Shown here piece by piece: positions 35,298 to 48,147 of a stretch of 64,000 nucleotides of DNA (the first letter of the stretch is position 1; the number at the start of each line of letters is the position of its first letter). The stretch comes from Hippophae tibetana (taxonomy: Eukaryota > Streptophyta > Magnoliopsida > Rosales > Elaeagnaceae), in NCBI GenBank assembly GCA_037013495.1, contig CM072807.1, forward strand, positions 17,115,001 through 17,179,000. The letters are read 5' to 3'. The notes beneath the pieces are model-generated. The model searched no databases and was not told the origin of the DNA. It worked only from the letters and a program-made list of their open reading frames with translations. Both the position numbers and the translations under genes were made by a program.

Positions 35298-37768
35298 ATA
35301 TTATAATTAGAAATAGAAGACATCTTAGAATATTTTTCACAAAAAATGGTAATTAATAAAAAAAAATTAAAAAAAATTCAAAAGATAAAATTAAATCTTA
35401 AAGAAAGATTTGGATTTAAAGATCCATTATTTTCATCATTAAAAAAATTATTCTCAAGAAAAAACATAGTTTATTATGGAATAAGTAATAAAGAAATGAA
35501 TATCGATATTACATATACAAAAAATGTATAATATATCATTAATTAATGAATAAATTATACTGAATAAACTATCAAAAATCTCCAAAAAAGATAAAGAAAA
35601 ATTGGATACATTAATTTAAGATGAATCTAAATATTAATACAAGCTTATTTTAGAGAAGAAATCGATACTCCAATAAAAATAGCATTACTAGATAATAGAA
35701 TAACAAATAAGAAAGATGCTCTATTCGTAATGATCCATGGTAATTTTGGATATCGTAAACTAAAATCCACAGCATATCTTAGGTTTGTTATTAATATTTA
35801 TGATAAAAATTTAAACTAAGTGTTAAGTTTAGCTTATGAATTTGAAAGAGGGGATTTAATGAAAGAAATAAATCATTCATTTTCAATATACTACATAGTA
35901 AAGTATTCATTAACAAACAATCATAATAGTTGATCGACACACATGAAGTGTGTGCAATGAATACGCAAGTATACGTATCCCAACAAATAATATAATGATA
36001 AGAAAAGATTGTTCTCACAGAGATTATTGTATTAGAAACTAATTTTTAAAATAAAAATGATAAAAATCAATTTTTTGTGTTTTTATATTTTAAGAAAGCA
36101 AAATTAAAATAACTAAAAAGTAAATAGCAATAACTAATTAAATCAAATTTAATAACTAAGAAAATATATGAGAAAATATCTAGGAATACTTAATCCCCCA
36201 ATTTTCTAAACATATGAATCGGTAGAATCCCCCAATATAATTATCAATTAATTACATGATTAATTGAATATAACCTCACATATATTCATCTCTCAAATAA
36301 ACTACACATCATATAAAAATTAATTTAATCACACTCTATGTCAATTAAATTGCATAATACTCATTAAGTTCATCAATTATAAATCACATACATATGAATC
36401 ATACATTTATGCCTAGAAATTATACATGTTATTTAATCAAGACAAATAATTAAATAATTCTCTCAAATATATTTAATTGCCTCTATAAATAAATTATTGG
36501 CCAAACAACTAATATCATAAAAATCATATTAAATAATATAATTAAATTATAATTATAATTTGAGTAAAATATTAGATCATCACATAGTGAAAACTGAGTT
36601 CATAAAATCCCTAGACTAATAAATTAAGCACACATAATTGTGTTCATAAAGCCCATATTTTTCATAAAGAAAGACATAAAAATTGATAAAGAAAAGAGTA
36701 GAAGAAGAAATACAATTAATTTCTTGAATTGTAATGCTAATCTTTTCTTGAATCTCCACCAAAATTATATCTCCTCTTAAATTTTTCTGTATTTTTCTCT
36801 CTTTTTAGCTCCAAAATTTGACTAAAATTATGCTAATGGGAGCTCCTTAGAATTTATAGGGTGATTAAGGATTTAAATATAGCTCAAGTGCAATCTGGAT
36901 CGTCAAATCAGCTTCAGATCAAGGGTTAAGGTCAAAACAAGCAAAATTAACAACGTTAGCCAATCACAGCATGACACGTGGTACACGAAATTCAATGGGC
37001 AAGTCAGAGCTCAACGTGTGGCAAGGAAGACCAGTTCGAGTTAACACCATGCAACATAACATGATTCGCGATAATAGAAGGTTTGGTCCATGGGTGGAAC
37101 GTAGGGAGCAATCACATGATGACACGTGATGTAAAGGTTTGCCTAATCTCTAAACTCGGATTGAACGCTGTGCTAAAATGTGTCATGCGCTACTTTGCTC
37201 TTTACACGCGGTGATCTATGATTCGTTGTCCCTACTTGCATGGTATCTACGTGACTTACCTCATTAGCTCATCTACTTTCTTAGCAGGCCACGTGGTAGC
37301 TTCTGATTGGTCATATGTTAAAAATTCATAAAAAAAATCCATAAAAATCTCAAAAAAATTATGTTTTCACCCTTTTTTCATTAAAAAGTTTATATTTTAT
37401 TATTTTTAGCCCCAAAAATACTTATGTAATAAAAAGTAAATATTAAGTAAAAAAGTGCACTAATGACTCTACTTTCATCGAGTCATCAATAGTTTAATAC
37501 ATAGATAAAATGAATTTAACTTGGACAAAAAATAAAATCAGAAATATTAACAAACTTTAAAATACCAAATGATTGTCACTTAGATATTAAGGAAAAACCT
37601 CTAATATTAGTAAGAAAAATTAATGTAGTTAAAAATAATAATATACCAAGATTTACTTTGATAGATCCTGAATTAGAAACTTCTAACAAAGAATAACTTT
37701 CAAAACTAAAAGAAGAAATTCAAGTAATGAAAGCATTATTTCATGATGTCATATTAAAAAGATAATAA
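35298..37768 (+). pseudogene. Copy 2 movement protein, interrupted by LTR
   Basis: Reads the same blocks as copy 1: KKLFSRKNIVYYGISNKEM (35450-35500), a stop at about 35531, then IKIALLDNRI and NINIYDKNLN-like blocks with further stops to 35930. The gene resumes at 37494 (about KIRNINKL to VKNNNIPRFTLIDPE) and ends near 37768 with the TAATG overlap into the next ORF. The solo LTR at 35931-37488 with duplication ATAGT lies inside. Confidence 0.78.
35931..37488 (-). repeat. Solo LTR (1558 bp) inside copy 2 movement gene
   Basis: TGATCGACAC...GAGTCATCA flanked by the 5-bp duplication ATAGT (35926-35930 and 37489-37493). The PBS-side end shares GCAAGTATACG and GATTGTTCTCAC blocks with the LTR at 17625-19588, giving minus orientation. 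The GC-richer part (about 36890-37310) again holds several CACGTG motifs (about 36977, 37124, 37290) and CCAAT/ATTGG motifs. Confidence 0.9.
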
Positions 37769-38089
37769 TGTTTAAAAATAAATTAAAAAATATATAGTTA
37801 TAAATAGAAAGGAGCCTAGTAGGCATAACAAAAATTCAAACAATATTAATGAAGGTTTTAAGACTTCTAACAAAGGAAATGGACTGAGTCTAATAATCAA
37901 ACACGAAGTGCCTACAAGGTATAGTCGAAACACAAAAAGAATAATTAAAAGAAATAAAGGAATGTGAATTTGTAATGAAGGACATTATGAAAATGAATGC
38001 CCTAACAGGCTAAAACATAAGAATTTAAAAAGCAATTTCCACAGAAAGTAAAAATCTTAGAAAAAAAAATTCAAGATAGAATTAAAACC

Positions 38090-39930
38090 AATTGAGAAAT
38101 CAGATATAGATGATACTTACAATATTTATCTATTAGAGAAAACTAATGAAGAAATATCTAATTCAAAATATGAACACTTAGAATATGGGTACTCTTCATC
38201 GGAAGATGAATAATTTGTATAGTATTACAAATCTAAATAGTACCTAGGTTAAGGTAGGACTAAAATTTATAGGCTATGACATCTATCATTTACATGCATA
38301 TATAGATACATGAGCTAGTATGTATGTAGCAAGTAAATATATATTCCTAGACGAACATTGGAAACATGCATCAAAATATTTAATCATAAGAATTACTAAT
38401 AATATTACAATAAATCTTAATAAGGTTTTAAAAGATATAGATATAATGATAAGAGGAGAAAGATTTCATATTCCAACCATATATCAACAAGAAACCGGAG
38501 TTGATTTATTACTAAGAAATAATTTCCTAAACTTATATCAAACTTTTACACAATATTTAGATAAAATAAGTCTAACAACATTAGATAGTGAAACTATTTA
38601 TGTATCAAAAATAAGAAAAGATTTAATTGTATCAAACACAACTTTTATACAATAACATAAAATGTGAAAACGTAGTAAGATGGAAAATTATTTAGATCCA
38701 AAGATTAATAAATCTAAAACGATTGTCAATATAAAATTAAGATACCTTAATAAGATTATTAGAGTAAAACCAACGATTTATACTATAGAAGATAGGATTG
38801 AATTTGAAAAATAAATTCTAGAACTTTTGAAACTAAAAGTCATAATACTAATAAATTCACTTCATTATAGTCCCCCATTCTTAGTCAAAAAAGAAGCTAA
38901 AAATAGAAGAGAAAAAAAGAGAATGGTAATAAACTTCAAAGCGTTGAATAAATAAACCATTGATGATGGATACTTTATTCCAAAGAAATAAGAACTATTA
39001 TCATTAATAAAAGGAAATAAACACTTCTCAAGATTTGGTTACAAAAGTGAATTTTGACAAATAAGACTAGATGAAGAATCTCAAAAATTAACGACATTTA
39101 GTTGCCCCTAAGGTTAAAATATTTGTTGTTCCTATATAGATTATATTTTGGTTTTCAGTGGTAAATTAAATAAACATTATTTGGATATTATTAATATTCT
39201 ACACGAATGCAGAAAAGAAAGCATTGTACTCTCTCAAAGCAAAGCAGTAATTGTTCAGCAGAAAATTAAGTCTTTAGGGTTGAAAATTGAAGATGAAAAA
39301 TGTAATCTACAACCTCATATATTAAATAATATTCAAGGTTTTCCTAGTGAATTAAAGGACAAAAACCAATTGCAAATTTTTTAATGAGGTTTGACAATTC
39401 AAGCATAAATCAAGAAACTTGCATAAATGTAAAAACCCTTACAAGCAAAATTAAAAAAAAGACCATATCTAGAAATGGACAGAACAATATATTTTGTATA
39501 TGGATAAAGTAAAAACTTTACAAATTTTTTACCATCCAGGGCCAAATGATAATTGAAATAAGTGTTTCACAAGAATATTGGGGAGTAGTTTTGAAAGAAA
39601 AAAGTAGCAAATAGGAATACCTTTGTAGATATACTTCATAATTTTTCCATGTTCCAGAATTAAACTATCATAGTAATGAAAAAGAATAGCTGCTAAAAAG
39701 GCTATTAAGAAATTTTCAATATATTTCATAAGTTTCAAGTTCATTGTTAGAATCGATAACAAGAATTTTAGTTATTACTCAAAAACTAATATTGTAGATG
39801 ATTACAAACAAAGAAGATTAGTCAGATGGTAACAGTAGTTCAACCACTATAATTTTGATTTTGAACATCTTCCAAGAAATAAGATTAGTTTAGCAGATGC
39901 TCTTACTAGAGAATTAACACCTCTAACTAT
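38090..39930 (+). pseudogene. Copy 2 protease, reverse transcriptase and RNase H
   Basis: Protease at about 38285-38330 reads AYIDT, a stop, then ASMYVAS. ORF 38320-38655 continues (RGERFHIPTIYQQETGVDLL). RT fragments follow with stops; 39148-39384 carries the part after the catalytic box (LNKHYLDIINILHECRKES). The box itself at about 39130-39160 reads IDYILVFS, so it lacks the aspartate pair. RNase H remnants run to about 39930 (LADALTRELTPLTIF at 39890). Confidence 0.85.
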
Positions 39931-40019
39931 TTTTATGCTTGTAGGAATGGAACATATTGATATCAAGATCAAGATAAAGAAAAATGAGATAAAAATCCTA
40001 TAGAAATAACTCGAGCTTT

Positions 40020-41419
40020 TATACCTCAAGAAGTCTCATATGGGAACATAAAATAAACATGAAGAACTCGATTGTTCAAAACAAATCTTAGAGTCCAAAA
40101 ACTCTAAAGAGGAATCTTCATCCAAATTTTAATCTGAATAATATAAAACTTCTAAAGAAAGAATTCAAAATGAGAAGGAAGAACCTAACAATTCAAAAGA
40201 GAGTAATATCTCTAAAATAAAAAGCTCAATTAGGCTAATGAAGCAAAAAAAGACTTGTGTGGTTTATAATGGCCCAAAACTAAAAATCTACAAAAACTGG
40301 ACATAAGTAAATAAATCTATTATTAGATTTAGTAGAGTAACTCATAGATACTTCACCAACATAATAAAGGCTGGAGGCAATTATGTTAATTACAAATTAT
40401 CAAAACTAATAATTCTAGAAGAGATAGTAAGGAATTACTTTGTAGCATTATAACAACAACCAGCAGCACCCAGTAGGTTGAAAACTCTAGGAAAAATAGT
40501 AAGGCCTCTAATACTATTCATAGAGGCATATCTTCTAGAAACATTAAAGATAGTAAGGCATCTAGTGTTATTCAAGGAAACATCCCCCCATAATTTTATT
40601 AGTAATTGAAGATGAAAAGGACCAATATAGAAATATTAATAAATCATAATGGTTGAGTCTCTATAACTTGATCATAAAATTTATCTAAGAACACATATAA
40701 GATATGAAGTTCTATACTACAGAAAAAGAATTCCCTACAAGGAGTAAATTCAACATTTTGAAATGAGTTGATCCAATATTTGTTTACAAAGCTTTCCATA
40801 GAGGACTAATAGAAAACATATATCTAGGAATTAATTTAAGTAAATTAAATTATTTTCCAAAAAAATTCAAAAAGCAATCAAGAATTTTATGAAGAAGATA
40901 AAAAGAAGATAAGAGCAGGTGACAAGCGTATTCATCTAAAAAACTTTAGTTCACAAATGGAATGGAATGGAATGGAATGATGAAGGATGTATCAGTCCTT
41001 ACCACTTAATCAAGCTAGGAATTTTCAACACAAATAGAGAAGTTCTCGTACCAATGGCATCTCCAAAAAAGGAATTCAACACAAAAGAACTTTGTGTATT
41101 AATAGGTCAAATGTTAAGCCCAATTTACTATGAACTCAGGAAAATTGATAATTCTATTTTGATCAAAGTAAATTACTCAACCCATAAAGTAATCATCATT
41201 TCTCATAGTAGCATGGCTCTCACCGAAAAGAATGGTGAAAAAATCACCAAATTTGAGATAAATTTTAATAGCAATAACCTAAAAATTAGTCAAGAAATAA
41301 GGAAAATATTTTATTTTTATGCTAGAAAAGCCATCAAAGATCACATATGCATTTATCACATCAAAGATCTAGAAAACGAAAATGCATCATCATTAACGTC
41401 ATCCAAAAAATGTCAGTAG
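40020..41419 (+). pseudogene. Copy 2 transactivator with intact C-terminal part
   Basis: The Cauli_VI domain lies at about 40255-40440 (VVYNGPKLKIYKNWT region, GGNYVNYKLSKLI) with a stop. Downstream, ORF 40967-41419 is open for 150 codons (ISPYHLIKLGIFNTNRE, KKEFNTKELCVLIGQMLSPI, then an acidic and serine-rich end). Its position after the Cauli_VI domain in both direction and spacing makes it the C-terminal part of the transactivator. Copy 1 lacks it. Confidence 0.65.
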
Positions 41420-41517
41420 AAAATGATAAGAGAGAATAAAGAGGAAGAATTGTCGGTAGAAGACGACAAAGAAAAATAGAGATGTAGTATCCACATCTTT
41501 AATCGGCAACATTGTGC

Positions 41518-41727
41518 TATAAAAAGAACCTTGATTTTCATTTGGAGGACAAAGAGGGAAAAAATGAAGCATATAGCTCAGAAAACACACAGCTTCTAGC
41601 ATAATAACCACCTCTGTCTAGAAATTCTAACAAATAATTATGTATCTAGTAATTATGAGTGGTTAAGAATCTATTCAAGGTTCTTAGTTAGCTTTGGAAT
41701 TTTAATAATTATTATATTATGAATAAA
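41518..41727 (+). promoter_or_regulatory. Pararetroviral pregenomic promoter TATA and poly(A) signal (copy 2)
   Basis: TATAAAA at 41518-41524, then AATAAA at 41722-41727, about 200 bases apart, just after the transactivator ORF. That arrangement is the one known for pregenomic RNA promoters in caulimovirids. Activity is unknown. Confidence 0.5.
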
Positions 41728-42150
41728 ATGAAGTGCAATTACTTTTTTCTAATAAGTCTAAATTGGACACATCAATGTACAGATACAGAAGGCTCGCCAT
41801 TATCAAGAGAGTATTAAGATTTGAGCAAAGCTGAGACATAATTGATGTAACAAAAGAAGACTAACAAAAGAAAAATCGTGGTGAACTCATTAAATTCAAG
41901 TATAATAATTATAATTTTTAAGTTAATTAATGATCTTGAATGTTTAAATATTTTCTTATATCAATTTATAATACTGATAAACAAGAAGATAAAGACAGAA
42001 AATACAATATGATGATAAAAAAATTAAAAAATTATCTTTAATTAATAATATACAGGAATTGCATGAATTAGAATAACAAGAATTAACAACTCGTATTAAA
42101 TAGCTAGTCCCTCAATTTGGTATCAAAATCATAATAATATTAACATAATA

Positions 42151-45100
42151 TGGATGAAAAAGTTAACATCATTAGATTTAGAAATATCAATGGTATTAAC
42201 TATAAAGCTAAGGTTATTATATTATTTTTTTCAAATCTCAAGGGTATAAGTGAAGATATGTTAAATCCCATGGACATTTTAGATAATTTTTCATACCTTA
42301 AAATTATTTTCTCCTAATAAAATAATTAATTAACAGAAAATGATAATATAAATAAAATTCAATAAAAATAATATTATTATTACCATATTTGTTTACCTAG
42401 TAGAATCAAAATAATGATAAATATTAAAATAAAATTCTAAATAAAGTAAAATTAGAAAATAATAATTTTTTATTTTTATATGAGAAAAATAATAAATGAT
42501 TAACAAATGTGTGAGAAAAATAGAACATTTCAGTATATTTCTAAGAAGTGTAAAAGGAATGAGCATTCCTACTTCTGTTGAAATGCTTTACATATTACAT
42601 TATAGATTAATAGTCAAAGCAAACACATAAATACTATAAATCATTCTCATTACCATTTTTATTACTAATAACCAAACATGACATATACAGAGCACATGTT
42701 ACAAGGAGTGGCACGTGTCCCACCTTCATTTTTGAAAAATAAATTTTTAGGTATAATATTTATAAAATTATTGATAAATTAATGTATAAAATAGAATTGT
42801 GTCTTACCTGAATTTTAAAATTTAAGTTTCTCATACTTAATATATTAATAAAACTTAATAATTTTAACATATTTTTATTAAAATTATATATATATATATA
42901 TACATATAATATCTTTTTTAATTAAATATAAGTAATAATTAAAAAATAAATAATGTATAATTGAAAATAATGATCTATAGATAAAAAAAAATGTGTTTCG
43001 TTGATATTTTTTTAAATTTTAAAATTTTAGAGAAAAATGTGGTCAAGTCTCTTAAATTAAATCTTAATATATGTTTAGTCTATCAAATTCAAAAAATATA
43101 TTTTTCAGTGCTTTAATTTTAAAAATATAAGTAAATTATTAAAAAATAATTTTATTTTAATAATTTTTTATTAAAATATTATTATTTTCAATCAAATAAT
43201 TAAAATACAATTAAAATCTAATCTTTTCACAAATGTAAAATAACATTTATTTTTTACAAAATATTCATTTTAATGTTTGGTTATTATCAATATTTTTATT
43301 TTAATATTTTATTAATTTTTTTTATTTTTTAATTAAAAATATATTTTTAAATAATTTTTTGTTAAAATAGATATTACTTTTTTCCTTTTAAAAAAGATAC
43401 TAAAATCCATTTTGTTTTGGATTAGAACTTAGATCCGGTAGGAGTTTAGAGTCATATGACCGGAACCGTAAGTCAATTTACATGTTTTCTTATTAATGAC
43501 TCATGATTTATCGTTTTTTTTATCACTTAACATTAAAAGATATTATTTTAATAATAAAATCCTTAAAATAATATTATTATATATCACTTTTATAATTGAA
43601 ACATATTTTTAGCATTGATGAGTTAAACGATGTCACTTTTATAACCCAGAGAAATTCTACAACCCCGATCCCTATATTATAATTAATCCGGCCCTCTTTT
43701 ATAATTTAAATAACAAAGTCAGGATTACAAAATTTAAGCAGATGAGCTAAAACTAATATACTACCAAAAAGTCAAAAACATTTGAGGAGGTTGATGAGTA
43801 GGTGGAAAAAATAATTTTCTGGATGAACAAGTTCACGTCTGATCAATCTCTCTAAGCCAAGATTTCTAGGAAGGAGATCACTGTAGTATAGCAGTGTTGT
43901 CACAGTTTCTGCGGGTTGTGTTACTAGTTCTGTCATTAGCCTCACTACTGAACCCACCATCAACGGCTTTGATAATAGCTATATAAAAGTTGTAAAGTAA
44001 TTAATAATTATATATTTGCATTATAATTATAATTATAATTATAATTAGGCATAAATTTGGTAAAATAATCTCTCTTTTTGTGTAATTACTTCAACATGCA
44101 AGCAATTTAGTTAATTACATAATTTAGTAACTTGACATTATAACATTTATTCTATATGATCGAATAACATCATATACTATTTAATTAAAAAAATTAAACC
44201 ATTAAATATATAAAATGTGTTTTGACCAATATAAATACATTACTGTTGATTAAAATGATTTAGTAAATAAATATTTTATGAAATAAATATATAACTTATA
44301 CTTTTGTAAATAAATACAAAATATGTTTCTAAAACTTTGAAAGTATTATTCTGTAATTTTTGTTAGAATATTTTTACACGGTTTCAAAATCAAAAGAAAA
44401 GACTATAAAGATCTGTTTGAAATTACTCCTATTTTTGGTTAAAAGCGGTTTAAAATGGTTTATAGTAATTTTAAAGATGTTTGGTAAAATCTCTATATGA
44501 TAAATTGCTTAAAAATTTTGAAAAATATTATTTATGTTTTTTTTAAAAAAGTAATTATTAGTATTTTTTTTATAAAATAATTTAAGATACATGCACTTGT
44601 ATTAAATTTATTACCAAAATATTACTCTAAATCACTTCTAATAATTTGATGCTACACACTTGAATACTCAGTTTGTAAATCACTTTTTACTAAACCATTT
44701 CATTTTAAATTAATGATTTTTAAAAAACACTTTTAAATATATTTTTTATTCCAATGATATATTCATATATATTTCTAAGCAAAAGAAAAATATTGCATAT
44801 GATACACAATCAAAGCTAGAGAAGAAAAATAGAGAGAAATACCATTGCTATGAGAGGAGAGCTAAAAGAGGAAGAGAAAACATATGAATCTTTGGATATT
44901 CAGTGAGAGAGTAACTATTACATATTAATGAGAGGAAAAATTAAGAAAAACTTTCATAGAAAGAGAGTGTGTGTGTGTGTGTGTGTGTGTAAGATAGAAT
45001 AGTTTGCTCATGTTTGAGCTAATATTCAGACCTACCCTTCAATTTATCAAAGAGAGAATTTCTAGAAAGCTTGTTAAAGTTGTTAACTTAATGGAGAAAG

Positions 45101-45552
45101 CTGCTGAAATATATAAGTGTGGTTTCAATTGGGCTTGTTTGGTTTTTGAACATTGGGCTAATGGACATCGAAATTCTTTTTTGATTTTTTGGTATCTAAA
45201 AGTAACATATTTAATAATTAAAAATTATAATTTTATAATATATATATATATATAACTAAATATTAAAATAATTTTAAATCTAATTTTTATTGTTAGAACT
45301 TTTCAATATTATTAATAAATTAATATTTTTTTAATTAAAATATATATTTTAATTATTAAACATTTTGACATATATTTTAAATAATACTTATATCTCTTAA
45401 AATAATTTAACACATTAAAACAATAATACTATTACGATATATAATAATAAAAATAATATTTTAATAATATTAAACTTATAATCCTCAACAAATCTATTCA
45501 TATACATTTCCAATCCCTCCACAAATTTACATTTCCAGATCCCGATCCCGCC
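42151..45552. other. AT-rich intergenic DNA with microsatellites
   Basis: Mostly A/T. (GT)n at about 44967-44990, (TA)n at about 45240-45254. A GC-richer island at about 43770-43980 holds a 63-codon minus-strand ORF (43772-43963, region LLPRNLGLERLIRRELVHP) that could be a gene scrap, but I recognise no family. The last 80 bases before 45553 are the 5' UTR region of TMA7. Confidence 0.5.
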
Positions 45553-47009
45553 ATGTCGAAGCAAGGTATGGCCTTCCATCTGCGAAAGCTTTAGATTTAT
45601 GCTTCTTCTTCTTTTTTTGAATTTGATGCTGATTTGCTATTTATTTTTAATCGAAAACGAAATATAAAGTTTTTAAAGATTTTTTTTTTACTAAGTTGAA
45701 TTCTTGTGATGTTTCAGGTGGAAAAGCTAAGCCTTTGAAGCAACCCAAGGCTGAAAAGAAGGAATACGATGAGGTTTGTAATTGCTTTGGTTATTACTTA
45801 TTCGAATTTCCTGTTTACATAATAATTTTTGATGCTCCGTTGTTTTCAATTTCTTAGCAATCATAACGATGATGGTTTGAATTTTCGTATAAAAGAAAAA
45901 TTAATTTATGTTTATGTTTATGTTTTATGTTTATGTTTATGTTGTATACTAGTATGTATCGACGGTATTATTATATGCAAATCCTTTATTGTGTAGAAAG
46001 ATATTATTGAATAAATATAACACTTCGTTGATGTTTTTCATACCAAGTATTCGATATACACCAAATTCTATCCTGTCTTGTCTCTATTCTTAATTTTTGA
46101 CTCGTTGCCATTTTAGCTATGTTTTCGAAGTGATAGTTGGCTGTCATTTCCATCAAACATTTTCCAATGCTAGACTTTATTCATGAAGTACTATCATGGT
46201 TATCTTTCGTGATTGAAAAATCCATCCCAACATCACCATACCAACTTGATCATGAGGATGGAATTAATTCAAAATAATTATAATATTGTGTTTAATTTAA
46301 TTGATAATTTGAAATAAAACTAGAATGTAAAGTGTTTCAGCGTTAACATGAATGCTTCCTCTCACATATTCTAAGATTACTTTAGAATATTTTATTTTTA
46401 TATATATATTTGTATAATCATTTATTATTATTTTTCATTTTATCTCATTTAAAAATAAAAAAACTTTTATTTTTTAATTTTTTTTAATTTATAATTTTAT
46501 AAATTTTACTTTAATATTTATTATTATTTTAATTTTATTGTTCAAACAAAATTAGTAATATTTTTCTATTAAATTTCATTCATATTATTATTTTACGAAT
46601 CAAATATGACCCACCAAAGTAAGAGAAATTTAAATGAGTATTGTGAGTATTGTGCTGTTTAATAATGTTCCATAAATGACTATTGATTCATCTATGTGAG
46701 CCGCGTTCCTTACGATTGGATACATGACTATGAATTCATTTTCAGTTGACCTGGCTAACATTACAATTGGATATATTTTATGTAATATTATTGCAGCTTG
46801 ACCTAGCTAACATTCAGAAAAAGAAGGAAGAAGAGAAGGTGAGACTTTTCCGTTGTTCTTTTTGTGTTTGAAATTTGATGGATGACGATGATATTTTATT
46901 TTATTTTTTTTGTTATTATATTGTACAGATTTTGAAGGAGCTTAGAGCTAAGGCACAACAGAAGGGCAACTTTGGAGGTTCTGGCCTGAAGAAAAGTGGA
47001 AAGAAATGA
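45553..47009 (+). CDS. TMA7: TMA7-like translation machinery-associated protein, four exons
   Basis: Coding exons 45553-45565, 45718-45773, 46797-46838 and 46929-47009 join in phase with GT...AG introns to a 63-residue, lysine-rich protein. It begins MSKQGGKAKPLKQPK, has a short helical acidic/basic middle (LDLANIQKKKEEEK) and ends GGSGLKKSGKK. The start GGK-KPLKQPK and the end G-KKSGKK are the signature of TMA7 (formerly CCDC72), a eukaryotic protein that associates with ribosomes. Length is the family norm (about 64). Exon 1 codes only four residues. The intron before exon 3 contains an imperfect copy of the exon 3 start at 46744-46763 (see findings). Confidence 0.95.
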
Positions 47010-48147
47010 GGGATTTTATAATTAACCTAGTTCTTATGAAAGCTAATCGCAAAGTCATATCATTTACTGTAATTATAATTCATATTATGGCCTCTTTCGG
47101 TATATATGATCCTTTACTATTTTAGCATGGTGATACATAATAAAACATTTGGAGTTTTGCTGATTTTCTGTGATGTGATTATTAAATGAGTTTTCTCCCC
47201 TTTTTGCATATACGTTTTTGTGAATTTGCCACTAAAACTAGCTTCCATGTTATAGTGATGACTGATGAATAAATAATAATACATTTGATTTAAGTGTAAA
47301 GAATAATTCCATGTTTTGAAAATGAGCTTAATGCTCATTCCGAAATATACGTTCTTGAAGTATATTTTATAAGAGAAGTTTTTCTTTTAATCTTTAAATG
47401 TAAGTGTATTCTAAACTAGGTTCCCACAACATATATATCTAACATATAAAAATAAAATTAGATTTCATCTATTTAATTAGTTTCATTTAAAAATATGAAT
47501 ACAAGTATTGAATTTTAAAATAAAAAAATTATTGATTGTTTAAAAAATTGTTTGCAACCACTTAGTAAAACTAAGTGTATAAAATTCAAATGTTATTTTT
47601 ATATATCAATGAATGACATGATCCTTTATTTGTTTATTTAGTTAAAAAATATTCGGAAAATGCTAACTGAGCAATAATACTAAACATGGCTTAAAATCGT
47701 GTTTCATGGTATTATTCTCGAGTATACTCGGTAGGAGAGAAATCTAAGCACAAACACGACGGAGTTTAAATCAAAATTTATCAGATTTTATTATTCTTTA
47801 CTATTATAATTATATGTGACAAAAATTACTTATATTTATTTTGTTAACCAACATTTCTTCCATTTTTCTCCTCTTTGACACATAATCCATTTAAAATGTC
47901 GCACAAAACTGAAAGGAACAAGCTGTTTCTGTAATATTCATGTCAAGAACACTATGATACCTCTAAAAAAATATTATGATGGTGAAGTATATAATGCAAA
48001 ACTTATTAAGCAAAAAAAGAGAAGAGAAGAGTAGATAAGCAAAACTAGCTAGCATATCGTGTGAAAGATACCTCGAAGATCATGATAGCAATACAAAATT
48101 CAAATAAGAGAGTTGACACATGATATGGTAAACTTACACAAGAAGCA
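47010..48147. other. Converging 3' regions of TMA7 and the plastid-protein gene
   Basis: Holds the 3' UTRs of two genes that face each other (TMA7 on plus, the acidic protein on minus). No other ORF or element was seen. Confidence 0.6.

Larger units (their letters stand above)
35090..42150 (+). mobile_element. Endogenous pararetrovirus copy 2, split by a solo LTR
   Basis: Parallel to copy 1 throughout. Movement protein (35300-35930 and 37494-37768), small ORF start (about 37769), deletion of most of the coat gene, end of the zinc finger (about 37970), protease/RT/RNase H (38090-39930), transactivator (about 40020-41419), intergenic region with TATA and AATAAA, and decayed primer site (about 42117). 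The RT also has an internal deletion (near 39105-39125). It keeps the transactivator C-terminus and promoter that copy 1 lost. It is full of stops. Confidence 0.9.

Noticed and set aside
45004-45255. 83-codon ORF between (GT)n and (TA)n repeats
   Set aside because: It ends in a microsatellite, shows no family and is not near splice or promoter signals.
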